A DNA stretch of 64,000 nucleotides, taken from NCBI RefSeq assembly GCF_002575655.3, contig NC_053037.3:147385207-147449206 (forward strand), read 5' to 3'. Position numbers and translations under genes: made by a program. The notes under the pieces are model-generated. The model was not told where the DNA came from, ran no database searches, and saw nothing but the letters and a program-made list of their open reading frames with translations. The stretch comes from Aegilops tauschii subsp. strangulata. Taxonomy: Eukaryota > Streptophyta > Magnoliopsida > Poales > Poaceae. Below, piece after piece: positions 1 through 11,195 of the stretch. The first letter of the stretch is position 1, and each line of letters starts with the position of its first letter.

Positions 1-53
1 CAACAAGCGCTATCGTTTAACGCCCCTAGCTAGGCATAATAGCAAGGATAGAT

Positions 54-1199
54 CTAGGTATTGCCATCTTTGGTAGGCAATCCATAAGTGGCTCTCATAA
101 TAGATTCATAAGGTAATTTTATTTTCTTTATAGGGAAGTGTTTCATGCCTTTCCTTAACGGAAATTGGAATCTAATATTCCCTTCCTTCATATCAATAAT
201 TGCACCAATCGTTCTAAGGAAAGGTCTACCAAGAATAATAGGACATGAAGGATTGCAATCTATATCAAGAACAATAAAATCTACGGGCACATAATTCCTA
301 TTTGCAATAATAAGAACATCATTAATTCTTCCCATAGATTTCTTAATGGTGGAATCCGCAAGGTGCAAGTTTAGAGAGCAATCATCAAAATCACGAAAAC
401 CTAGCAAATCACACAAAGTTTTTGGAATCGTGGAAACACTAGTACCCAAGTCACACAAAGCATAGCATTCATGATCTTTAATTTTAATTTTAATAGTAGG
501 TTCCCACTCATCATAAAGTTTTCTAGGGATAGAAACTTCCAACTCAAGTTTTTCTTCATAAGATTGCATCAAAGCATCAATGATATGTTTAGTAAAAGCT
601 TTATGTTGACTATAAGCATGTGGAGAATTTAGCACGGATTGCAACAAGGAAATACAATCTATCAAAGAGCAATTATCATAATTAAATTCCTTGAAATCCA
701 AAATAGTGGGTTCATTAATATCTAGAGTTTTGATCTCTTCAATCCTACTTTTACCAATTTTTGCATCAAGATCTAAAAACTCCGAATTTTTGGAACGCCT
801 TCTAGGTAAAGGTGGATCATATTCAGTCCCATCATTATCAAGATTCATATTGCAAAACAAAGATTTAATAGGGGACACATCAATAACTTTTAGATCTTCA
901 TCTCTATTTTCATAGAAATTTTTCGGCTTAGCGGCCATCTTATTAACTAAGGTGGCCTGCTTATTCGAAACTTCAGCTATTAACTTCTCTAGATGAGCAA
1001 TCTGAGATTTCAAACCGTAAAAATCTTTAGACATATCATCGAGCTCTTTATTCATGTAACCCATCAAACTTTTTTGTTCTTTAAGCTCGTTCCTAAAGAG
1101 ATTATTATGCTCAAATTGTAAAACCATAAAACTCCTGACGTTGCTTTCGATCTCTTCTAACCTTTTAAGGTAAAGATCACCAGATCTAGGTAGAGCCAT
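54..1199 (-). CDS. Retrotransposon gag-like/retropepsin ORF
   Basis: A 381-codon ORF if started at the ATG at 1199 (protein begins MALPRSGDLY); an in-frame ATG at 1289 would add a leader-like stretch. The first ~90 residues look helical and coiled-coil-like. The C-terminal half resembles a plant gypsy-type aspartic protease: a CDLG motif replaces the usual DTG/DSG, followed by a hydrophobic strand and the ILGRPF motif. No zinc knuckle, reverse transcriptase or integrase is seen before the stop at 54, so this is a short gag-protease product, probably of a non-autonomous derivative. If active, the protease would process gag. The catalytic Asp is kept, but whether the DLG form is active cannot be told from sequence. 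Confidence 0.7.
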   Translation of the reverse strand: MALPRSGDLYLKRLEEIESNVRSFMVLQFEHNNLFRNELKEQKSLMGYMNKELDDMSKDFYGLKSQIAHLEKLIAEVSNKQATLVNKMAAKPKNFYENRDEDLKVIDVSPIKSLFCNMNLDNDGTEYDPPLPRRRSKNSEFLDLDAKIGKSRIEEIKTLDINEPTILDFKEFNYDNCSLIDCISLLQSVLNSPHAYSQHKAFTKHIIDALMQSYEEKLELEVSIPRKLYDEWEPTIKIKIKDHECYALCDLGTSVSTIPKTLCDLLGFRDFDDCSLNLHLADSTIKKSMGRINDVLIIANRNYVPVDFIVLDIDCNPSCPIILGRPFLRTIGAIIDMKEGNIRFQFPLRKGMKHFPIKKIKLPYESIMRATYGLPTKDGNT

Positions 1200-1359
1200 A
1201 GTGACAAGCAAGCGAAAAAGAGACAAACGGAAAAGAGATGGCGAATAAAACGGCAAGGGTGAAGTGGGGGAGAGGAAAATGAGAGGCAAAAGGCAAATAA
1301 TGTAATGCGGGAGATAAGGTTTTGTGATGGGTACTTGGTATGCTGACTTTTGCGTAGAC

Positions 1360-1377
1360 TCCCCGACAACGGCGCCA
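1360..1377 (-). other. Primer-binding site (tRNA-Asp-like)
   Basis: On the minus strand TGGCGCCGTTGTCGGGGA lies 28 bp beyond the proposed LTR end. It matches the 3' end of plant tRNA-Asp with one apparent difference and would prime minus-strand DNA synthesis. The 28-bp gap is longer than usual, so the LTR boundary may be slightly off. Confidence 0.7.
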
Positions 1378-1405
1378 GAAATCCTTCTTGCTACCTCTTG
1401 AGCAC

Positions 1406-2972
1406 TGCGTTGGTTTTCCCTTGAAGAGGAAAGGGTGATGCAGTAAAGCAGCGTAAGTATTTCCCTCAGTTTTTGGGAACCAAGGTATCAATCCAGTAGG
1501 AGGCCACGCATGAGTCCCTCGCACCTACACAAACAAATAAATCCTCGCAACCAACGCAATAAAGGGGTTGTCAATCCCTTCACAGTCACTTACGAGAGTG
1601 AGATTTGGTAGATATGATAAGATAATATTTTTGGTATTTTTATGATAAAGATGCAAAGTAAAGAAAGCAAAATAAAAACGGCAATAGAAATAGCTTGTTG
1701 TTGGGAGATTAAATATGATGGAAAATAGACCCGGGGGCCATAGGTTTCACTAGTGGCTTCTCTCGAGAGCATAAGTATTACGGTGGGTAAACAAATTACT
1801 GTTGAGCAATTGACAAAATTGAGCATAGTTATGAGAATATCTAGGTATGATCATGTATATAGGCATCACGTCCGCGACAAGTAGACCGACTCCTGCCTGC
1901 ATCTACTACTATTACTCCACAACATCGACCGCTATCCAGCATGCATCTAGAGTATTAAGTTCATAAGAATAGAGTAACGCTTTAAGTAAGATGACATGAT
2001 GTAGACGGATAAACTCATGCAATATGATATAAACCCCATCTTGTTATCCTCGATGGCAACAATACAATACGTGTCTTGCTGCCCCTACTGTCACTAGGAA
2101 AGGACACCGCAAGATTGAACCCAAAGCTAAGCACTTCTCCCATTGCAAGAAAGATCAATCTAGTAGGCCAAACCAAACTGATAATTCGAAGATACTTGCA
2201 AAGATAACCAATCATACATAATAGAATTCAGAGAAGATTCAAATATTATTCATAGATAAACTTGATCATAAACCCACAATTCATCGGTCTCAACAAACAC
2301 ACCTCAAAAGAAGATTACATCGAATAGATCTCCACGAGAATCGTGGAGAACTTTGTATTGAGATCCAAAGAGAGAGAAGAAGCCATCTAGCTAATAACTA
2401 TGGACCCGAAGGTCTGAGGTAAACTACTCACACATCATCGGAGAGGCTATAGTGTTGATGTAGAAGCCCTCCGTGATCGATGCCCCCTCCGGCGGAGCTC
2501 CGGAAAAGGCCCCAAGATGGGATCTCACGGGTACAGAAGGTTGCGGCGGTGGAATTAGGTTTTTGGCTCCGTTTCTGGTAGTTTGGGGGTACGTAGGTAT
2601 ATATAGGAGGAAGAAGTTCGTCGGTGGAGCAACGTGGGGCCCACGAGGGTGGTGGGCGCGCCCAGGGGGTAGGCGTGCCCCCTACCTCGTGCCTTCCTGG
2701 TTGATGTCTTGACGTAGGGTCCAAGTCCTCTGGATCACGTTCGTTCCGAAAATCATGTTCCCGAAGGTTTCATTCCGTTTGGACTCCGTTTGATATTCTT
2801 TTTTGCGAAACTCTGAAATAGGCAAAAAACAACAATTCTGGGTTGGGCCTCCGGTTAATAGGTTAGTCCCAAAAATAATATAAAAGTGTATAATAAAGCC
2901 CATTAATGTCCAAAACAGAATATAATATAGCATGGAACAATAAAAAATTATAGATACGTTGGAGACGTATCA
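1406..2972 (-). repeat. 5' LTR of the gypsy-type element
   Basis: About 1.57 kb. The minus-strand start is TGATACGTCTCCAACGTATC at 2972. The other end is placed at 1406 because a TG...CA pair is formed there and the PBS follows. A TATATATA motif at about 2597-2607 (minus strand) is a plausible promoter, followed by a GC-rich stretch. No ORF in the LTR is credible. Confidence 0.75.
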
Positions 2973-3525
2973 GTGCACGGCGTCTTCCCAGTACGGAGGC
3001 AGTACTCCGCCTCCTCCGCCTCGCAGCGCTTGACGTATCGATCTGCCTCTTGCTGGCGGACGAGCACGAACGATCTTGCCATTTCGTTGGGTGCCCACCG
3101 GAGCTCCTCGTCGGTGGCACATTGGAGCTTATCGGCCCACCTCCACGCAGCGACGAGGCGCCCAGCGCCTTTGACCTTCCTCTGAAGTACCCATCTTCGT
3201 ACACCTCCTCCGCACGATGACACGCCCGCCCCCAAAGCTCCGCCGCCTCCTTTTTCTAGGCGGCATCACGGGCTTCACATGCCACCTAGTACTTGGCTTC
3301 CTCCTCCGCCATCTCCTTCTTGAACGCCACTTGCCTGGCTTTCTCAGCCGGTGGCATCGACTTCCACAGACAAAGATTGTACTGTCCCCAAAACCAATCC
3401 AAAGTTGGGGGGTCCGGCGCAACCTCGTCCGATGGCGCGTAGGGGTCCTCGTCGCTGCTATTTGAGTGAGCGTCCTCGGGGGGCGACGACTCCTCGCCGG
3501 CGCGTGGGCAGACCATCGGCGCCAT
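2973..3525 (-). pseudogene. Decayed gene of unknown function, cut by LTR insertion
   Basis: From an ATG at 3525 the minus strand encodes an acidic N-terminus (MAPMVCPRAGEES) and a Trp-rich stretch (LDWFWGQYNLCLW), then hits a stop at 3286. Similar charged, helical coding continues in the same frame past a second stop, then changes frame near 3130 (DEELRWAPNEMARSF). It ends abruptly where the LTR starts at 2972. The style is that of proteins carried by grass DNA transposons, but I do not recognise the family. Two stops and a frameshift make it non-functional. Confidence 0.5.
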
Positions 3526-3899
3526 GGCAGAGATTTGAGAGAGAGAGAGAGAGAGAGGGCGAGGGGAGGATGTAGATGAGAATGCAGGCGGGACGACATG
3601 AGCAAGGTAGTATTTATTGGTGGCCGGAATCTAGATCGACGGGAACATTACAAACGCCGGTCACCGGAATTTATGAGTATTGTAGTTTGAATTACACATG
3701 ATTCCCGCAGCAAAATCCGTGTGTGAATATGATAGCTGACGGTTTCCAATACAGAACCGTGTCTAATTAATGACCCCAGCCACTCACCTACCAAACCTCG
3801 AGCCGCAAGATAGAGTGCCAACCGTGTGGGGGCGGTTGTCTTGCCAGATCTTTACATTTTCTTTTTTGAACACCAGATTTTTACATCGTCTGATGATTT
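3526..3899. other. Upstream flank with a micro-insertion
   Basis: No gene. The stretch holds the GA repeat, a unique segment rich in cggtt/accg words, and a 15-bp insert (3858-3872) between near-identical 14-bp copies at 3844-3857 and 3873-3886. Confidence 0.5.
3537..3558. repeat. (GA)n microsatellite
   Basis: About eleven GA units just upstream of the decayed minus-strand gene, where its 5' UTR would be. Confidence 0.95.
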
Positions 3900-6800
3900 T
3901 TTAACTCGCACACAAGTACACAAAAATATGATTTTTCAAACCGTTATGGTTAGCCGTTGCATGTAGATGTAGTTCAAATTTGAATTACGATCATTAAATG
4001 GCTAGAAAATCACTTAAATGTCTTGAAAAGGTCAAATGACCCCTAGAATTTTCCAAATTTTCACATGACAGTTGTAGTAGTGCACGATAAACGTTTAGAA
4101 AAAATTTGAAGGCCGTAAGAGGAAGCTATCTCCTATTCGTCATCAAACATGCATTGTTCCCTCTCTGAACCACGAGCCTTCTAGTGAGTTGCTCCTGTTT
4201 GTGAGGGGTGCGTGTCCAAACTTTCTTCAAGCAGGCCAATTTTTTTACCACATCATCTTGGTGGCATGACATTACATCAAGCAAGGTTTCATGTTTTTCT
4301 GATCATTTTTTAATTTTTTGGAATTAAAATGCCATGGCACTCCATGCATGTGTCCATGCCGTGAGACCAATATGTTTGAAAATTCCTTCTAATTTACTGC
4401 ACATGGAATTAACTCGCACTCAAGTATACAAATATGATTTTTCGAACCGTTATGGTTAGCTGTTGCATGTAGATGTAGTTCAAATTTGAATTACGGTCAT
4501 TAAATGGCTAGAAAATCACTTAAATGTCTTTAAAAGGTCAAATAACCCCTAAAATTTTCCAAATTTTCACATGATAGTTGTATTAGTGCACTCTAAATTT
4601 AGAAAAAAATTGAAGGCCTTAAGTGGAAGCTATGTCCCGTTCGTCATCAAACGTGCATTGTTCCCTCTCGGAACCACCAGCCTTCTAGTGAGTTGCTCCG
4701 GTTTGTGAGGGGGTGTGTCCAAACTTTCGTCAAACAGGCCAATTTTTTTACCACATCATCTTGGTGGCATGACATTACATCAAGCAAGGTTTCATGTTTT
4801 TCTGATCATTTTTTTAATTTTTTGGAATTAAAATGCCATGGCACTCCATCCATGTGTCCATGCCGTGAGACCAATATGTTTGAAATTCCTTCTAATTTAC
4901 TGCACATGGAATTAACTCGCACACAAGTACACAAATATGATTTTTCAAACCGTTATGGTTAGCCGTTGCATGTAGATGTAGTTCAAATTTGAATTACGGT
5001 CATTAAATGGCTAGAAAATCACTTAAATGTCTTTAAAAGGTCAAATGACCCCTGAAATTTTCCAAATTTTCACATGACAGTTGTATTAGTGCACGTTAAA
5101 TGTAGAAAAATAGGCCGCAAGAGGAAGTTATCTCCCGCTCGTCCTCAAACATGCATTGTTCCCTCTCGGAACCACGAGCCTTCTAGTGAATTGCTCCGGT
5201 TTGTGAGGGGGGTGTCCAAACTTTCGTCAAACAGGCCAATTTTTTTACCACATCATCTTGGTGGCATGACATTACATCAAGCAAGGTTTCATGTTTTTCT
5301 GATAATTTTCCATTTTTTTGGAATTAAAATGTCATGGCACTCCATGCATGTGTCCATGCCGTGACACCAATATGTTTGAAAATTCCTTCTAATTTACTGC
5401 ACATGGAATTAACTCGCACACAAGTACACAAATATGATTTTTCAAATCGTTATGGTTAGCCATTGCATGTAGATGTAGTTTAAATTTGAATTACGATCAT
5501 TAAATGGCTAGAAAATTACTTAAATGTCTTTAAAATGTCAAATGACCCCTGAAAGTTTCCAAATTTCACATGACAGTTGTATCAGTGCACATTAAATGTA
5601 GAAAAACATTTGAAGGCCGTAAGAAGAAGCTATCTCCCGTTCGTCATCAAACATGCATTGTTCCCTCTCAGAACCACCAGCCTTCTAGTGAGTTGCTCCG
5701 GTTTGTGAGGGGGTGTGTCCAAAATTTCGTCAAACAGGCAAAAAAAATTACCACATCATCTTGGTGGCATGACATTACATCAAGCAAGGTTTCATGTTTT
5801 TCTCATCATTTTTTAATTTTTTTGGAATTAAAATGACATGGCACTCCATGCATGTGTCCATGCCGTGAGACCAATATGTTTGAAAATTCCTTCTAATTTA
5901 CTGCACATGGAATTAACTCGCACACAAGTACACAAATATAATTTTTCAAACCGTTATGGTTAGTCGTTGCAGGTAGATGTAGTTCAAATTTGAATTACGG
6001 TCATTAAATGGCTAGAAAATCACTTAAATGTCTTTAAAAGGTCAAATGACCCCTAGAATTTTCCAAATTTTCACATGACAGTTGTAGTGCTGCACGTTAA
6101 ATGTAGAAAAAAAATTGAAGGCTGTAAGAGGAAGCTATCTCCTGTTCGTCATCAAACATGCATTGTTCCCTCTCGGAACCACGAGCCTTCTAGTGAGTTG
6201 CTTCGATTTGTGAGGGGTGTGTGTCCAAACTTTTTTCAAACATGCCAATTTTTTACCACATCATCTTGGTGGCATGACATTACATCAAGCAAGGTTTCAT
6301 GTTTTTCTGATCATTTTTTATTTTTTTTGAATTAAAATGCCATGGCACTCCATGCATACATATGCATGTGTCCATGTCGTGAGACCAATATGTTTGAAAA
6401 TTCCTTCTACTGCACATGGAATTAACTCGCACACAAGTACACAAATATGATTTTTCAAACCGTTATGGTTAGCCGTTGCATGTAGATGTAGTTCAAATTT
6501 GAATTACGGTCATTAAATGGCTAGAAAATCACTTAAATGTCGTCAAAAGGTCAAATGACCCTTGAAATTTTCCAAATTTTCACATGACAGTTGTATTAGT
6601 GCACGTTACACGTAGAAAAAATTTGAAGGCCGTAAGAGGAAGCTATCTCCCATTCGTCAGCAAACATGCATTGTTCCCTCTCGGAACCACGAGCCTTCTA
6701 GTGAGTGGCTCCAGTTTGTGAGGGGTGTGTGTCCAAACTTTCGTCACACATGCCAAATTTTTTACCACATCATCTTGGTGGCATGACATTACATCAACCA

Positions 6801-7105
6801 AGGTTTCATGCGTTTATGATATTTTTTTTGGAATTTAAATGCCATGGCACTCCATGCTTAATTGTGCCATAGCTGTTAGACCAATATGTTTGAAAATTCC
6901 TTCCAATTTACTGCACATGGAATTAAATCGCACATAAGTACACAAAATATGACTCTTCAAACCATTATGGTTAGTTGTTGCATGTACATGTAGTTCAAAT
7001 TTCAATTACGATCATTAAATGGCTAGAAAATCACTTCAATGACTTAAAAGGTCAAATGACCCCTGAAATTTTCCAAAAATTGCCATGATAGTTGTATTAG
7101 TACTA
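3900..7105. repeat. Tandem array of ~503-bp units
   Basis: The anchor ttaaatggctagaaaat recurs, sometimes with small changes, at 3994, 4500, 5003, 5500, 6004, 6513 and 7015, giving spacings of 506, 503, 497, 504, 509 and 502 bp. Each unit has the perfect palindrome TTCAAATTTGAA (changed in two copies), a CCATGG/ATGCAT-rich stretch and a moderately GC-rich block. Six full units and a partial seventh are present; the last has drifted most. ORFs of 86-96 codons recur in the same place in several units, but their frames are broken differently, so I do not call genes. Such arrays occur inside large CACTA-type transposons, which fits the neighbours, but no CACTA termini were found. Confidence 0.9.
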
Positions 7106-7347
7106 CAAATTTTCTCGTACATTTAAAACACCATCCGTTGCCACTTTACTCCAAATTCGTCTTTTACAGCTAATAAGAAATATCTACAACATCGCACACA
7201 ATTGTTTTGTAGGAACCGTTTGCGATGAAAATATCTGGGTCTATTTAAGTCTTCCTCCTTAAGCTTCGCCGGCTCGTCTGCTCCAGTGCCGGGAACCCCC
7301 GAATCCACGAATCCCGATCCCCATTCCCGCACCCCCTTCTTGCAAAG

Positions 7348-8060
7348 ATGACGCCGTGGAAACGCTTCATGAAGGCTCGTACGATGGTCGTGTCCCCTCG
7401 AGCACCGCCGCCTGCGCCAAGAGTGCAGCCGCCTACGCCTAGAGTGTCGCCGCATCCGCATTGAGCGTGGCCGCTTCCGCCGAGAGGGCATCTGCGGCAG
7501 CCGACAGGGCAGCTGCAATAGCCGAGACGGCTACAGCTGCTGCTGCGACGGCGACCGCAAATGCCGAGAGCGCTCGAGCTGTCGTCCGTGCCACCGATGT
7601 CGCCCTGGCCCGGGTCGAGGCCATCCACGCCAAGATCGAGGATGCACACGCCAAGATATTTTAGGCCACCTCGAAATCCAGCATGCAACCCACGTCTGAA
7701 AAGGCGGCAATGGCCATGGAGCACCTGCTTCCTCATGAGGTCGCCGAGCGGGAGCTGGAGATGCAGGAGGCGACGGAGATCAAGGAGCGCCAGGAGGAGG
7801 AGTTGCTCGTGGCCGAGGTCAAGGTAGAGAAGAGTCTGTCCGTCGAGGAATCGGCGGTGGGGTACCAACACGAGCTCTGGCGTAGCCACTACTATGAGTA
7901 CTACAACCTTGAGGGCGGCGCCGAGGACGAGGACGAGGACGCGGTCGACTTCAGCAGGGGGGCGCGGAGTCCACCAACGGCGGCATGTTGCCAGGACAAG
8001 GCATCGACGTCTCATTTCACACCGGCTATGCATAGGCCGACGCGGCGGCAGATTTGTTAA
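7348..8060 (+). pseudogene. Decayed alanine-rich coiled-coil gene
   Basis: Coding-like sequence in one main frame with in-frame stops at 7440 and 7662. An ATG at 7348 lies in a different frame, implying an early frameshift. The readable part is an Ala-rich heptad-like stretch (AIAETATAAAATATANAES) followed after the second stop by a charged region (VAERELEMQEATEIKERQ) and an acidic run (EDEDEDAVDF), ending at 8060. GC content is far above the flanking arrays. Proteins like this accompany DNA transposons in wheat, as I recall; no function is assigned. Confidence 0.5.
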
Positions 8061-8568
8061 AATTATGCGTACTTAGGCTTTGTTTTTAATGCTGGTCTTT
8101 TGTTATAGCAATGTTTAGGTCAACTGGCTCTGTTTAATTACTAAAATTGCTCGATTCAGTAAGTGTGGTATGTCTGCTGTACGCTCTTTTGTGTGCCCAA
8201 ATTAGCAAGCGATGTTAAATTATGCAATGACGTACCCGGGGAAATTTTCACTAAAATTTGAATTATCAAACTCATCCCATGCGCGTAAAGCAGAAGAATC
8301 ATTTGCGATGCACACAATCGTTCAAAGTGAATGGTCCGGCGGCACCGGGCGCAAAGTTTCCCTCCACATTTCCAAAATTTTGGCCTACCGCCAAAATATC
8401 TACCCCCGCCGCCCCCTCCCCCTTCCCCACCCCCTTTTCTTCCCGACCACAAGTCACATTTTATCCTGTTTCCTCCTTGCTTCCTTCCTTCCTTCCTTCC
8501 TAAGCTATAGCCGCTTCCTCGCTTGCTTCCTCGCTCTCGCCATCTCGCATACTACCGCTAGGGTCGCC
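8061..8568. other. Spacer and presumed promoter of the GRF pseudogene
   Basis: No gene seen. It is AT-rich up to about 8330, then C-rich, with a short (CTTC)n run at about 8480-8502 ahead of the ATG at 8569. Confidence 0.5.
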
Positions 8569-10369
8569 ATGGTCTTCTTCAAAGACCTCTCCAGCGGTTC
8601 CTCCTCCGGCAATGACTCCTTCACCACCCGGGTATGCCTCTCTTCTCTCTCTCGGGCTATGACTTGGAATGAAGGATTTTTACCCGGCGGTCGATTTGAG
8701 TCATTTCTTCCTCTTGTAGCCCCCTAGGACCATCAGTGGCAACGAATGGAGCGAGGTGGCTGAAGATCTAGCTATCTGCTCGTTGTCACCATCAATCTCC
8801 ATGCGTGAAGCTAGTTGCGTTTGAATCTGTGGACGGTGGAAGGAAGTTTCTGGCATGTGCAGAGAAGGTTAGACCCTCTTTCATTGTTACAAATCATTTG
8901 TTAGATGTGATTCAGACACTGTCACGGTCCCAACCCATTCATACCACACCTTCAACCAAACGCATCCTAAGACAGTGTCACAGTTCATACCTAGGCCCTG
9001 TTTGGATCCATAGGTTAGAGTTAGTTTGGGTTAGTTTGGACTCAACTAACCCAAAAATATCCAAACAGGAGGGTTAGTTTGGGTTAGATGCATCTAACCC
9101 ATCCAAAAAATCTAACTCACCCAAGAGGTGCTTATTAGGGTTAGTTCTTTTCGGGACCACTAAAAACACATTTTTCTCTCGCTCTCCCCACAGCAGATCC
9201 CTCCCCACTTCCTCGAAGCTTCTCGTCCTCTCCCCCATCCCTCTCACAACGCCCATGAAGGCGCCTCGCCGTATCCGCGCTCCATCTAACCCTGCCATCC
9301 AAACACCTCTTTGGCTAGAGTTAATTCAGGGTTAGTTCAGGGTTAGAATCTAACTCTAACCTCTAACTGAGTTAGAGTATCCAAACAGGGCTCTAGTATC
9401 TAAAATTGTTGCCATCTCATCAGCGGTGCCATTAGAAAATTATTTGGCACCGCTTCAGCAGTTTGTGCAGCCAACTTTGGTCCACACATCCGAGCAGCCA
9501 AGCAGTAAAATACTAAATCTTTATGGCACGAAGGAACTGGTCATCGGAGCAACTAGGAGCTCCGGAGTCCGGGTCCCTGATTATTTTCCGCTGCATCGGC
9601 TCGCCAGTGCAGGGCACCGATGCGAGATGTAGCAATAGTTGTCTTTACACCAGTTTTGGCATACATAGTGGACGGTCTTAGTGCTATTAGTTCTATGTTA
9701 CTAAATTTGTGCATGTACACACCTGTTAGTATCAATTTGTTGTCATGCAAACACTGTCGCTATGCTGTTGCAGTTATATTTACCTTCCTCATAAAATGTT
9801 CAATTTGTTATTTATTGTACATGAGTAAGAACTTGTAGCGTTGTTGTAGTTAATTATAGCTTCTGATGTTTCAGAATTTGGTTGTTGTCTCAGTAGCAAT
9901 TAATTCATTTGCACATTGATCTATTTGAGAAGACATGTCATAATTAACATGTTTCTTCAGTTTTTCAAAATAAGCGTTGGTGATTTTCTGTGTTGCTATA
10001 AACCCATTTCCCCTACAATAGTTACTGGTCTATTTTTAAATATTATAGGATGAACTGAAGTGTGCTTACTTGGAGTGGGTTCATCAAGAGTGGCCACAGT
10101 CTTTGAAGATGTGCCTAGCAAAGCTCTGGAGCATGTATGAGGAAGAGAACAGAGGTAGGCTTAGAGAAAGTGTTGTCAATGCTGAAGAATATTTGAAGAT
10201 GCGGAATAAAAAGAGGAAGGCGGATAATGAGCTCAGATTTTTTAAATCAGACTTTGCTAAGATGGTGTTGGCGAAGGAGGAGGCACTTTCCCAGTTGGCC
10301 AGTGCAAAACAGGTTCTTACTAAACTGAAAGCAGAGGTGGATAAGACAAGCCTGGACGATCGCGATTAG
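8569..10369 (+). pseudogene. GRF-type zinc-finger protein gene, frameshifted
   Basis: Three exons can be assembled: 8569-8631 (MVFFKDLSSGSSS...), 8720-8867 and 10049-10369, all with GT-AG borders. Exon 2 encodes an SxCV then FESVDGGRKFLACAEK segment; exon 3 starts DELKCAYLEWV. This matches the GRF zinc-finger pattern (GRxF, then spaced Cys, then a Cys followed by EW), which binds single-stranded nucleic acid in some eukaryotic repair proteins. Exon 3 continues as a lysine-rich coiled coil to a stop at 10367. Exon 2 is 148 bp where 150 would keep the frame: the reading frame changes near 8814-8818, giving a TGA. About 177 codons otherwise. Intron 2 holds a MITE. It probably travelled inside a DNA transposon; it could be a recently dead host gene. 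Confidence 0.65.
8994..9392. mobile_element. Tourist-like (PIF/Harbinger) MITE
   Basis: 399 bp bounded by GGCCCTGTTTGGAT and its imperfect inverse ATCCAAACAGGGCT, with CTA on both sides (8991-8993 and 9393-9395) as a 3-bp target duplication. The interior is full of AACCCTAA/TTAGGGTT words near the ends. It sits in intron 2 of the GRF pseudogene. Confidence 0.75.
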
Positions 10370-11195
10370 GGAAATGAATATATTGTTCTAATATTGTTCT
10401 TATGAAGTTGAACTAGCCATATGTTGTACTGTGCTGTTTTCATGTAGCTATCGTACTGTGATGTTATAATATATCTATGTCCCTGGTATGAAATTGGCAA
10501 ACAGCTGTTTGATATGAAATGTGAATTTGCGTAATACTGGAATTATTAAGTGTAAACTAATAAACCTACTGAATGTGTCATGGAACTTTGCAAACGGTTC
10601 TAGCAGTAAAAGTGCTTGTGATGGATAGCCCAATGCCACACAGTTTTCTTCATCAAATCATGTGTGATGTAGTTGATAAAAGCAATCAGTTAACCAAGGC
10701 AGAGCGTGTGTGATAGTTACACCTTTCACACACAAGCCTACACACAAAACTGTGTGGGATGTACATCCGAACCGAAACGTTTTCCCTGGATTGACTATGT
10801 GGGATGTACATAAGAACGGAAACGTATTCCTTGGAATGACTGTGTGTGATATACATATGAACGGAAACGTTTTCCCTGGATTGACTGTGTGGGATGTACA
10901 TAAGAACGGAAACGTATTCATTGGATTGAGTGTGTGTGATATACATATGAACGGAAATGTTTTTCTGGGATTCACCGTGTGGGATGTACATACGAACAGA
11001 AATGATTGGGTTTCGATGCCACGCCCGATCGCGCACGAGCTCATTTTGCCCCAGCCTGTGTCCTAGGAGGGCCTATCCCCGACGGTTTCTGGGTCGTGTG
11101 GGAAGGACCCCCCTATCGCCCACACTCACTTGGCGACGGTTCCAAATGTCGTCACAGAAAGGGGTTAAAAATCGTTTGTATAGCACCGATGCATA
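10370..11195. other. DNA-transposon-like flank around the 45-bp array
   Basis: No gene. Left of the array is AT-rich 3' sequence of the GRF pseudogene, then words such as gcaaacggttct. Right of it (11019-11195) is a GC-rich stretch with gacggtttctgggtcgtg and ggcgacggttcc. These cgacggtt words remind me of subterminal repeats of Triticeae CACTA elements. The similarity stops sharply near 11195, where retrotransposon sequence starts. Confidence 0.4.
10749..11018. repeat. Tandem array of six 45-bp units
   Basis: Units start at 10749, 10794, 10839, 10884, 10929 and 10974. Two variants are visible: A (gggatgtacataagaacg-like: units 1, 2, 4, 6) and B (gtgatatacatatgaacg-like: units 3, 5), alternating from unit 2 onward as a 90-bp higher-order repeat. 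Because 45 is a multiple of 3, reading frames stay open on both strands and give spurious ~120-codon ORFs with 15-residue repeats. Confidence 0.95.

Larger units (their letters stand above)
1..2972 (-). mobile_element. 5' part of a Ty3/gypsy-type LTR retrotransposon
   Basis: Read on the minus strand, the order is LTR (2972 to 1406), primer-binding site, leader, gag/protease-like ORF, then internal sequence leaving the window at base 1. No second LTR is visible, so the target duplication cannot be tested. The element lies inside a decayed gene-like sequence that begins at 2973. Its LTR start resembles that of the plus-strand element ending at 16569, but the two LTRs differ after about 200 bp, so they are related families rather than copies. 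Superfamily assignment is from the retropepsin style and the PBS and is an inference. Confidence 0.8.

Noticed and set aside
4693..6335. ORFs of 86-96 codons recurring in each ~503-bp unit
   Set aside because: Frames are interrupted at different places in different units, with no start context or domain.
10658..11066. Repeat-protein ORFs with 15-residue units on both strands
   Set aside because: They are a by-product of the 45-bp period of a non-coding tandem array.
3600..11195. A complete CACTA transposon
   Set aside because: The contents and repeats suggest it, but no CACTA termini or 3-bp target duplication could be found.
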